Shown piece after piece: positions 1 through 5,395 of a DNA stretch of 5,395 nucleotides. Under the pieces are notes generated by a model, which saw only the letters and a list, made by a program, of their open reading frames with translations, was not told the DNA's origin and searched no databases. Where the stretch lies: positions 1 through 5,395 of the forward strand of contig JBMNNU010000226.1 of the NCBI GenBank assembly GCA_050942695.1, in the 5' to 3' direction. The stretch comes from JBMNNU01 sp050942695 (lineage in GTDB: Bacteria; Chloroflexota; UBA6077). The translations under genes and the position numbers were made by a program. Positions within the stretch are counted from its first letter, which is position 1. Every line of letters starts with the position of its first letter.

Positions 1-536
1 TGCATGGCGCCACCCACTCCGGATTCTCCCAGGTGATACTGCTCCCCAACAACCCTAATGTTTTGATGACAGCACAACAAGCGCGAGCCTTGGCCAGAGT
101 TGATCTGAAAGTTGTGCCTACCCGGACTATCTGTGAAGGAATAGCGGCCATGGTGGCCTTCAATCCGACGTTGGATCTGGAAGCCAATATGGCTGCTATG
201 ACCGAAGCCGCTTCCTTGGTCCAGACAATAGAGCTAACGCGGGCTGTCCGATCCACGCGAATCAACGGGTTACAGGTAGAAGAGGGCCAGGTGATCGGGC
301 TGCTGAACGGTAAACTTGTGGATGCAGGTGAAGAGCTGGATGAGGTCGCTCTCGATCTGATTGAGCAAGTCAATCCGGCGGAGCGGGAAGTGGTGACTGT
401 CTATTGCGGAGATGAAGTATCGATCCGGGAAGGTGAACTGCTGGCCGAGTCAATTCGGGCTCGATGGCCGCATATCGAGGTTCAGGTGGTGGATGGAGGG
501 CAACCTCACTATCCCTATATTTTGTCGGTAGAGTAG
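1..536 (+). CDS. fakA: Fatty acid kinase subunit A (FakA/YloV, DAK-phosphatase family), C-terminal part, 5' truncated
   Basis: This is the 3' end of a FakA/YloV gene. The frame is open from base 3 to the TAG at 534-536 (177 residues), so the gene begins before the window, and the GTG at 33 is an internal codon, not a start. Seen: ILLPNNPNV near the beginning, VPTRTICEGIAAMVAFNP in the middle, and the ending GGQPHYPYILSVE, which is the typical C-terminus of YloV-type proteins. Known of the family: FakA has an N-terminal DhaL-like ATP-binding kinase domain, a middle domain and a C-terminal domain that engages FakB; it phosphorylates the fatty acid carried by FakB to acyl-phosphate in the cytoplasm. 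The kinase domain lies outside the window, so catalytic residues cannot be checked. Three fakB genes directly downstream strongly support the assignment. No frameshift or internal stop is seen. Confidence 0.88.
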   Translation, partial: HGATHSGFSQVILLPNNPNVLMTAQQARALARVDLKVVPTRTICEGIAAMVAFNPTLDLEANMAAMTEAASLVQTIELTRAVRSTRINGLQVEEGQVIGLLNGKLVDAGEELDEVALDLIEQVNPAEREVVTVYCGDEVSIREGELLAESIRARWPHIEVQVVDGGQPHYPYILSVE

Positions 537-617
537 CCGGAGCAGCCAGCGGTGCCGGAAAAGTTTCGAGAGTGTGAACCCTTGATTGGGATTGCAATGA
601 TCTTTGTTTGATGAGGC

Positions 618-655
618 ATAGGGGTGGGGGATATACCCGCCCCTATCTGCTTTTT
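618..655 (+). terminator. Hairpin with T-run between fakA and fakB1: terminator or attenuator candidate
   Basis: Bases 618-628 pair with 636-646 in an 11-bp stem (10 Watson-Crick pairs and one G-T wobble at 625/639) with a 7-base loop at 629-635. A run of five T follows at 651-655. This is the shape of an intrinsic terminator, but the T-run is short and begins 5 bases after the stem, so termination is probably partial if it occurs. It lies about 80 bp after the fakA stop and 35 bp before the fakB1 start, so it could lower transcription of the fakB genes and recG relative to fakA. I found no convincing sigma-70 promoter after it that would restart transcription. Confidence 0.45.
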
Positions 656-680
656 GGCAGGGGATTGTCCTCGATGTTGT

Positions 681-687
681 GGGAGGA
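681..687 (+). promoter_or_regulatory. Ribosome binding site deciding the fakB1 start
   Basis: GGGAGGA, four bases (counted from GGGAGG) before ATG 691. A longer reading from GTG 679 would add four residues (MGGS) but would start on top of this site. The N-terminus MGRIRVVTDSTAD from ATG 691 matches those of the two following paralogues, so 691 is the better start. Confidence 0.8.
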
Positions 688-690
688 AGC

Positions 691-1527
691 ATGGGAAGAA
701 TTCGTGTTGTGACCGATAGCACAGCCGATATGGACGAAAGTAGGTTCCAGCGACTAGGCATCAGTGTAGTACCTTTGAACGTACATTTGAGCGGTGACAC
801 CTATCAGGAAAAGCTGGAAATCAGCATTGATGAGTTCTATCGCAAGTTGCGGGAAGAGAAGGTGACACCCAAAACATCACAGCCGTCGGCGGGACTGTTC
901 GAGGATGCCTATCGAAGGCTGCTGGAGGATGCCGATGGAATCGTTTCGATACACATAGCATCTAAGCTGAGCGGGACCTGTAACTCCGCCCAGGTTGCAG
1001 CTAAGAATGTGGCGCCCGACAAGATCGCGGTAATCGACTCTACGAATACCACCTATTGTCTGGGGATACTGGTGACAAAGGTTGCACAACTCGCAGAGCA
1101 GGGAGCATCGTTAAAAGAGTGTGTCGATTACGCTGAGGAATTGATACCCAGGCTCAGGTTAATAGGATGCCTAGATACACTGGAGTTCCTGAGGCGAGGA
1201 GGAAGGATTGGCCGTGCCCAGGCCTTCGCCGGGCATCTACTCTCTATCAAGCTGTTATTCCAGGTGATGGGTGAAGTACTGCCGGTGGAACGGGTTCGCA
1301 CCAGGGCTACGGCTATCAAGAGGCTTGCGGAATTAGTTGGTGACTTGGGGCCTGTGGATGAACTAGCGGTGCTGTATGGGGATGATCCGGAGCCGGCTAA
1401 GCAACTCAAAGAGCTGCTGAAAGGCTATTATCCCGGTACGGAGATTAATTATGGCCGGATAGGGCCGGTGCTGGGCACTCATGCGGGGCCTGGGGTTTTC
1501 GGGGCTTGTGCCCTGCTATCAAAATAA
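691..1527 (+). CDS. fakB1: DegV/FakB family fatty-acid-binding protein, first of three tandem copies
   Basis: A 278-residue DegV protein, the usual family length (about 280). Seen: VVTDSTADM at 6-14; TSQPS at 62-66; SIHIASKLSGT at 86-96; LEFLRRGGR at 164-172; GTHAGPG at 262-268. Known of the family: FakB has two lobes and buries one fatty acid between them, with the carboxylate held by conserved Thr, Ser and His residues; T62, S94 and H264 sit where these are expected. FakB presents the carboxylate to FakA for phosphorylation. By-eye identity to the next copy is about 60 percent. Odd: the family motif SIKP, intact in the other two copies, is SIKL here (L188), and the following loop is one residue shorter, so its pocket may differ. 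There is no signal peptide or membrane segment, so it is cytosolic. It lies 25 bp before fakB2 and is surely co-transcribed with it. The copy number in the symbol is positional only; the ligand is unknown. Confidence 0.9.
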   Translation: MGRIRVVTDSTADMDESRFQRLGISVVPLNVHLSGDTYQEKLEISIDEFYRKLREEKVTPKTSQPSAGLFEDAYRRLLEDADGIVSIHIASKLSGTCNSAQVAAKNVAPDKIAVIDSTNTTYCLGILVTKVAQLAEQGASLKECVDYAEELIPRLRLIGCLDTLEFLRRGGRIGRAQAFAGHLLSIKLLFQVMGEVLPVERVRTRATAIKRLAELVGDLGPVDELAVLYGDDPEPAKQLKELLKGYYPGTEINYGRIGPVLGTHAGPGVFGACALLSK

Positions 1528-1541
1528 TAATCGAGTTGATT

Positions 1542-1550
1542 GAGGAGGAG
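1542..1550 (+). promoter_or_regulatory. Ribosome binding site for the GTG start of fakB2
   Basis: GAGGAGGAG in the 25-bp gap between fakB1 and fakB2. The inner GGAGG (1544-1548) is four bases from GTG 1553, the same spacing as for fakB1 and fakB3. It supports a GTG start giving MAKVRVVTDSTAD. Confidence 0.8.
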
Positions 1551-1552
1551 CA

Positions 1553-2398
1553 GTGGCAAAGGTCCGAGTGGTAACCGATAGTACTGCGGATATTGATGAT
1601 GGGGTGGCCGAAAAGCTCGGGATAGAGATGATACCCCTCAACGTCCATTGGAACGGTGAAACCTACCGGGACAAAGTAGACATAACCATCGATGAATTCT
1701 ACCGGAAGCTGCGAGAGGAAAAGGGCACGCCCAAGACCTCACAACCCTCGGTAGGACAGTTCGAACAGCTTTATCGCCACCTCATGGAGGAGGGTGCGGA
1801 GGGTATCGTTTCAATCCACATATCCGGCAAGCTGAGCGGCACTTTGAACGCTGCGAAGACTGCTGCAGATATCGTGGCGCCGGGCCGTATCGCTCTGGTC
1901 GATTCCCAGATCCTGGCCTATTCACTTGGTGTTCTGGTAACTCGAACGGCGGCTCTAGCCAACGATGGCGCGCCTTTGGACGAGTGCGTTGCTTACGCCG
2001 AGAAGTTGGTTCCCCGGTTAAGGTTGTTTGCGGCGGCAGACACCCTGGAGTTCCTGCGACGTGGTGGAAGATTGACCCGCGCCCAGGCCTTTGCTGGGAC
2101 CCTGCTATCCATCAAACCGCTGATCCAACTGGTAGAGGGAGAGATAATACCGGCGGACCGAGTCCGGACCAAGGCTGCCGCGATAAAGAGGATGGCCGAA
2201 CTGGTGCTCAATCTCGGCCCTCTGGAAGAAGTCGCGGTTCTATTTGCCGACGACCCAGCGCCCGCTGACCAACTGTATGAGTTGATCAGCAAAGCGCGGC
2301 CAGGCTTGCCTATCAAGCGGGGAAGGACCGGTGCCGTGATCGGAGCCCACAACGGCCCCGGATTGTATGGAGTCTACGCGTTATTAGCCGAGCAGTAG
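1553..2398 (+). CDS. fakB2: DegV/FakB family fatty-acid-binding protein, second of three tandem copies
   Basis: A 281-residue DegV protein starting with GTG. Seen: VVTDSTADI at 6-14; TSQPS at 62-66; SIHISGKLSGT with S95; LEFLRRGGR ending near 173; an intact SIKP motif (P189); and GAHNGPG near the C-terminus with H266. This is the most canonical of the three apart from GAH in place of the common GTH. One extra residue relative to its neighbours lies in the EEGAEG stretch before the SIHIS strand. Known role: FakB-type acyl carrier for fatty acid kinase, cytosolic. It is about 60 percent identical to copy 1 by eye, and part of its DNA (1691-1762) is unusually close to copy 3. The gap to fakB3 is about 100 bp, the longest between the three copies. 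Acyl preference cannot be read from the sequence. Confidence 0.9.
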   Translation: MAKVRVVTDSTADIDDGVAEKLGIEMIPLNVHWNGETYRDKVDITIDEFYRKLREEKGTPKTSQPSVGQFEQLYRHLMEEGAEGIVSIHISGKLSGTLNAAKTAADIVAPGRIALVDSQILAYSLGVLVTRTAALANDGAPLDECVAYAEKLVPRLRLFAAADTLEFLRRGGRLTRAQAFAGTLLSIKPLIQLVEGEIIPADRVRTKAAAIKRMAELVLNLGPLEEVAVLFADDPAPADQLYELISKARPGLPIKRGRTGAVIGAHNGPGLYGVYALLAEQ

Positions 2399-2403
2399 AT
2401 TGT

Positions 2404-2435
2404 TGATCATTGCGTGGGAAAGCAAAATTTAGAAT
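2404..2435 (+). promoter_or_regulatory. Weak sigma-70-like promoter candidate ahead of fakB3
   Basis: TAGAAT at 2430-2435 matches the -10 consensus at five of six bases, in an AT-rich patch of the 101-bp gap. The best upstream -35-like match, TTGATC at 2404-2409, leaves a 20-bp spacer, which is too long for a good promoter. It might give fakB3 and recG some independent expression, but the support is thin. Confidence 0.2.
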
Positions 2436-2477
2436 ATGCTTGAGAATTACTGCTGTCTCATGGTAACCGTTTCATCC

Positions 2478-2496
2478 AAAGGAGGCCGGAGGAGGT
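2478..2496 (+). promoter_or_regulatory. Doubled Shine-Dalgarno sequence before the TTG start of fakB3
   Basis: Two purine-rich sites sit in tandem: AAAGGAGG at 2478-2485 and GGAGGAGGT at 2488-2496. The second contains the full anti-16S complement AGGAGGT, ending three bases before TTG 2500. The strong site makes initiation at the weak TTG codon believable. No ATG or GTG in the same frame fits the paralogues' N-terminus. Confidence 0.75.
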
Positions 2497-2499
2497 GCT

Positions 2500-3351
2500 T
2501 TGGGTAGGGTCCGGGTGGTAGTGGACAGCACTGCTGATATGGATCCGCAGGAGGCGGCTGAGCTTGGGATCGAGGTGGTTCCTCACACCGTGTATTGGGA
2601 TGGAATAGCCTTTCTCGATAGGGTAGAACTTTCTGTCGACGAATTCTACAGGAAGCTGCGAGAGGAGAAGGGGACCCCCAGGACATCCCAGCCTTCGGTA
2701 GGACAGTTCCAGAGCGTATACACACGGCTGCTGCGGGAAGTCGAAGGCATCGTATCGCTGCATGTCTCGAGTGCGTTGAGCGGAACCATCAACACGGCGA
2801 GGCTCGCTGCGGAAAGCGTAGATCCGGAGCGTATCGTCGTTTTGGACTCACAGACCCTCAGCGGAGCGCTGGGTTGCTTGGCTACGCGAGTGGCGAGGCT
2901 CGGGCAAAAGGGAGCCGATCTATCTGAGTGCGTTGCCCTTGCCGGTGAATTGATCCCAAGGCTCCGCCTATTTATTGCGATGGATACCCTCGAATACCTA
3001 CGGCGAGGAGGACGGGCGGGCTTAGCTCAAACCCTTGCCGCGCAACTTCTCTCTATTAAACCGATAATTCAATTGTTGGATGGGGTTTTTTCCCCTCTGG
3101 ACCGTGTGCGCACCAGGTCGGCTGCGGTGAGGCGGCTGGCGAGGGCGGTCGAGGAGCTAGGTCTGGTGGAAGAAGTGTCGGTGCTGTATGGGGATAACCG
3201 GCAACCAGCAGAGGAGCTGTACAGGCTGATCCGAGAACAAAACCCTTTTGTCGATATTCTCTGGGGACGAACCGGCCCCGCTTGCGGCACTCATGGGGGA
3301 CCAGGGCTGTTTGGAGTGAGCGTATTGCTGGCGAGCAATACCACCCGGTAA
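2500..3351 (+). CDS. fakB3: DegV/FakB family fatty-acid-binding protein, third of three tandem copies
   Basis: A 283-residue DegV protein from a TTG start; MGRVRVVVDSTADM aligns residue for residue with copy 1, which fixes the start. Seen: TSQPS at 62-66; SLHVSSALSGT at 86-96; LEYLRRGGR at 164-172; SIKP with P188; and GTHGGPG with H265. The presumed carboxylate-binding Thr, Ser and His are therefore all kept. Odd: the family's VVTDSTAD reads VVVDSTAD (T8 to V), several positions that are RAQAFAG in the other copies read LAQTLAA, and there is a short polar tail (SNTTR). These differences lie partly in helices near the acyl tunnel in known structures, so a different chain preference is plausible but inferred. 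The gene ends 31 bp before recG and is probably co-transcribed with it. Confidence 0.9.
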   Translation: MGRVRVVVDSTADMDPQEAAELGIEVVPHTVYWDGIAFLDRVELSVDEFYRKLREEKGTPRTSQPSVGQFQSVYTRLLREVEGIVSLHVSSALSGTINTARLAAESVDPERIVVLDSQTLSGALGCLATRVARLGQKGADLSECVALAGELIPRLRLFIAMDTLEYLRRGGRAGLAQTLAAQLLSIKPIIQLLDGVFSPLDRVRTRSAAVRRLARAVEELGLVEEVSVLYGDNRQPAEELYRLIREQNPFVDILWGRTGPACGTHGGPGLFGVSVLLASNTTR

Positions 3352-3382
3352 TCCAGCGTCGCTGATTTGGAATAAAGGTTCG

Positions 3383-5395
3383 ATGGTGAAACGACAGCAA
3401 ACAAATCCCATGCCTAAGGAACGGGACAAGTTGATCGAGCTCTGGAGCACTGCCGAGAAAATTTTTGCTCAAGAGCTGCGGAAGGGGTGCGCGGACCAAA
3501 CGGTATTGGGGGGGCTTGAGAAGTTCCTTTCGCGCTGGGTGTCGTCTGTCGCCTCATTGGAAAACGCCTACCCGACCTGGCCAGAAGCAAAGCAGATCGC
3601 GTTCCTGCTAGACGGGTATAGCCGAAAGCCGGTCTCAGATCGCGAGGATGCGGTGCGTGCTGCCTGTTCTCTCTCTGCAGAAGTGACGGAGCGAATAAAG
3701 GCGCTGTCGACTCGAGAACCGCTCCCTAGTGTGGCGAGACAAGGGGATGCGGGGAACGGACCCCACCCCCTACCCCTCCCCCACGGGGAGAGGGGAGCAA
3801 AAACCCTCTCTCAAAGGGAGAGGGGATTTGCAAGCCGCTCCCCCAGGGAAAAAAGTATTGCGTCTCGCTCAGGACTCAGGACTCAGGACTCAGGACTGAA
3901 TCTGGATGACCCCATCATCGCTCTAAAGGGGGTGGGGAAGCAGCGGGCGTCGCGATTAACCAAATTGGGGATTGCCAAGATTAGAGATTTGCTCTATCAC
4001 TTCCCCCGAAGCTATCGAGACTATCGCACCATCAAGCGGATAGTGGATCTGTTATATGGGGAAACGGCGAGTATCGTGGGTATGGTGGAAGATGTCCAGG
4101 TTGTGCCCGGCCCGAAAAAGCTGTTTCGTACTACAGTAAAAGTTAGAGATGAAACAGGAAGAATGTCAGCTACCTGGTTTCGCCATGGATATGGGGGGGT
4201 AAGGGTAGCCCCTAACAGCCGAATAGCCGTAGCAGGAACAGTTACCGGCTACGGCGCTCACCTGAATCTGGAGAGCCCTGATTGGGAGTTGGCGGACCGC
4301 CACCCCCTTCACACTCGTCGGATGGTACCGGTTTATCCCCTCACAGAGGGCATATCCGACTATTGGCTCAGGGAGATAATGGCTGGGGTCGTCCCTGCTG
4401 TTGCTTGCCGGCTAGAAGAGCATCTCCCCGAATGGTTAGTTAAGAGATACTCGCTGTATCCTTTGGCTGAGGCGGTTGAAAAGACGCATTTCCCAGCATC
4501 TCCCGAGGAATCGGAGCGAGCGAGGCGCCGGCTGGCTTTCGACGAGCTTTTTTTTGTGCAACTGGCAGCACTCAAGGTCAAAACCGAATGGCAAGAGGGG
4601 GCAAGGGCTATCCAGTTGCGAATGGACGAGGGCGCCATCGAACAGTTCCTCGCCCACCAGCCCTTCACGCTGACACAGGCTCAACGGAGGGTGATCGACG
4701 AGATCCGAGCAGACCTGGCTCTGCCGCGACCTATGAGCAGGCTTCTACAGGGAGACGTAGGATCGGGTAAGACCATCGTAGCCGCGGTCGCGATGCTGGT
4801 GTCCGTCGTGGGAGGATGCCAGGCTGCGCTGATGGCGCCTACGGAGATATTGGCTGAGCAGCATGCTCGCACCCTTAGATCTGCCTACGCGAATGCCGGG
4901 GCATTCGTAGATAGGTTGTTGGGTCGCCAGTTGCGGCTGGAGCTGCTCACCGGAGCCTCTCGCAGCTCCGAAAAAGAGCGCATTTATGAAGAAACGGCGA
5001 GCGGCAAGGTGGATATCCTGGTGGGAACCCAGGCGTTGATACAGGAGGGGCTGGGCTTCAACCGACTTGGGCTGGTCGTGATCGACGAGCAGCACCGCTT
5101 TGGCGTCGCCCAACGGTCGGCGTTAAGGGACAAAGGTGGGAGCCCTCACCTTCTGGTAATGACTGCAACCCCTATACCCAGGACCTTAGCCCTGGTGATG
5201 TATGGAGATCTGGACCTGTCGATAATCGATGAGCTTCCCCCCGGCCGACAGCAGGTAAAGACTCATCTTCTTGGGCCGTTAGAGCGGACAGTTGCCTATG
5301 AGCATATACGAAGAGAGGTAGCCAAAGGTAGGCAGGCATTCATAATCTGTCCCTTAGTGGAGGATAGCCCTCATCTCGAGGTGAGGGCCGCTACG
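3383..5395 (+). CDS. recG: ATP-dependent DNA helicase RecG, 3' truncated by window end, with a repeat-derived linker
   Basis: An open frame of 671 codons from ATG 3383 with no stop; the end of the helicase C-lobe is outside the window. Seen in order: a charged helical N-terminal extension (about 1-120); a low-complexity linker (127-172) made of a repeat element; the wedge domain beginning LDDPIIALKGVGKQRA (from 174) with DLLYHFPRSYRDY, an OB-like region and VPVYPLTEGI (316-324); FTLTQAQRRV (428-437); Walker A GDVGSGKT (457-464); motif II DEQHRFG (568-574); motif III MTATPIPRT (593-601); and FIICPLVEDS near 652-661. Known role: RecG binds branched DNA through its wedge and regresses stalled forks or moves Holliday junctions. 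All visible helicase motifs are intact, so the gene looks functional despite the insert. The start is chosen for AAAGG four to five bases upstream; this is a weak site, and ATG 3410 has none. Confidence 0.93.
   Translation, partial: MVKRQQTNPMPKERDKLIELWSTAEKIFAQELRKGCADQTVLGGLEKFLSRWVSSVASLENAYPTWPEAKQIAFLLDGYSRKPVSDREDAVRAACSLSAEVTERIKALSTREPLPSVARQGDAGNGPHPLPLPHGERGAKTLSQRERGFASRSPREKSIASRSGLRTQDSGLNLDDPIIALKGVGKQRASRLTKLGIAKIRDLLYHFPRSYRDYRTIKRIVDLLYGETASIVGMVEDVQVVPGPKKLFRTTVKVRDETGRMSATWFRHGYGGVRVAPNSRIAVAGTVTGYGAHLNLESPDWELADRHPLHTRRMVPVYPLTEGISDYWLREIMAGVVPAVACRLEEHLPEWLVKRYSLYPLAEAVEKTHFPASPEESERARRRLAFDELFFVQLAALKVKTEWQEGARAIQLRMDEGAIEQFLAHQPFTLTQAQRRVIDEIRADLALPRPMSRLLQGDVGSGKTIVAAVAMLVSVVGGCQAALMAPTEILAEQHARTLRSAYANAGAFVDRLLGRQLRLELLTGASRSSEKERIYEETASGKVDILVGTQALIQEGLGFNRLGLVVIDEQHRFGVAQRSALRDKGGSPHLLVMTATPIPRTLALVMYGDLDLSIIDELPPGRQQVKTHLLGPLERTVAYEHIRREVAKGRQAFIICPLVEDSPHLEVRAAT
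3761..3898 (+). repeat. Intergenic-type repeat element carried in frame inside recG
   Basis: About 138 bp (46 codons, residues 127-172) of sequence unlike the surrounding gene. It starts with a C-rich run, then an imperfect hairpin (3773-3781 with 3785-3795, loop CAC, two-base bulge), a second hairpin (3804-3811 with 3817-3824, loop CAAAG) and a heptamer array. GGGAGAGGGG occurs in the right arm of the second hairpin, and the near-identical GGGGAGAGGGG in that of the first. Such CCCTCTCCC/GGGAGAGGG palindromes are familiar as dispersed repeats between genes in Chloroflexota and other bacteria. Edges are approximate. The encoded peptide is rich in P, R, G and S and is probably disordered. The frame is identical before (LSTREPL) and after (LDDPI). 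Confidence 0.75.
3868..3897 (+). repeat. Heptamer tandem repeat CTCAGGA, 4.3 copies, inside recG
   Basis: Four perfect tandem copies of CTCAGGA (3868-3895) plus CT. It forms the downstream end of the repeat element, immediately before the wedge domain. In the recG frame it reads SGLRTQDSGL. Seven is not a multiple of three, so gain or loss of one unit would shift the frame. It resembles the short tandemly repeated heptamers known from cyanobacterial genomes, where they usually lie between genes. Confidence 0.9.

Noticed and set aside
608..637. TTGATG and TATACC with an 18-bp spacer as a promoter for fakB1
   Set aside because: Both boxes match at only four of six bases, and the -10 lies within the loop and stem of the hairpin, so it is no better than background.
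2460..2507. A 15-codon reading frame (MVTVSSKGGRRRCFG) overlapping the fakB3 start, as a possible leader peptide
   Set aside because: It has no ribosome binding site of its own, and most of its codons simply read the doubled Shine-Dalgarno of fakB3. It is probably chance.
3056..3499. Long antisense frame across the fakB3 end and recG start, and similar antisense frames at 450-800, 1993-2352 and 4745-5113
   Set aside because: They are compositional shadows of well-supported sense genes, have no recognisable domain and no convincing start signals.
3868..3897. Heptamer array as a CRISPR remnant
   Set aside because: The unit is 7 bp and directly tandem with no spacers, and no cas gene is present.
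3721..3905. The repeat-rich stretch as a break splitting recG into two genes or a pseudogene
   Set aside because: I translated it codon by codon. The same frame runs from ATG 3383 to the Walker A motif at 4751 and on to the window end without a stop.
4548..4555. Run of eight T in recG (and seven G at 4193-4199) as programmed slippage sites
   Set aside because: The encoded residues (ELFFVQLAALK; YGGV) fit normal RecG in the zero frame, and no alternative product is evident. A slippage role would be speculation.

Overview
The window reads as one co-oriented (+ strand) block of five genes: the 3' end of a fatty acid kinase subunit A gene (fakA/yloV), three tandem DegV/FakB fatty-acid-binding protein genes, and a 5'-complete but 3'-truncated recG. 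I see no RNA gene, transposase or CRISPR array. The remaining reading frames are antisense or off-frame shadows of these five genes. The source is a bacterium of moderate to fairly high GC. The order yloV-degV-recG, and a RecG with a long helical N-terminal extension, recall Chloroflexota (Dehalococcoidia-like), with the yloV-recG neighbourhood also known in Firmicutes. This is inference from gene order and memory of the families, not a database result.

Layout: 1-536 fakA C-terminal part (open at the window start). 537-690 is a gap with a terminator- or attenuator-like hairpin (618-655). 691-1527, 1553-2398 and 2500-3351 are three fakB paralogues starting with ATG, GTG and TTG; each has a strong Shine-Dalgarno sequence. 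The second gap (2399-2499) is longer than the others and AT-richer. 3383-5395 is recG, 671 codons, open at the window end.

Function: in characterised systems FakB carries a fatty acid, FakA phosphorylates it while it is bound to FakB, and the acyl-phosphate feeds phospholipid synthesis through PlsX/PlsY. One FakA beside three FakBs suggests one kinase served by three binding proteins of different acyl preference. RecG is a branched-DNA helicase for replication fork rescue and recombination. It is linked to the fak genes by conserved order rather than by an obvious biochemical tie.

The most unusual feature is inside recG. The linker between the N-terminal helical domain and the wedge domain contains about 138 bp that look like an intergenic repeat element: two C-rich/G-rich hairpins followed by four copies of the heptamer CTCAGGA. 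It is read through in frame without a stop. A one-unit change in the heptamer array would shift the frame ahead of the whole helicase.
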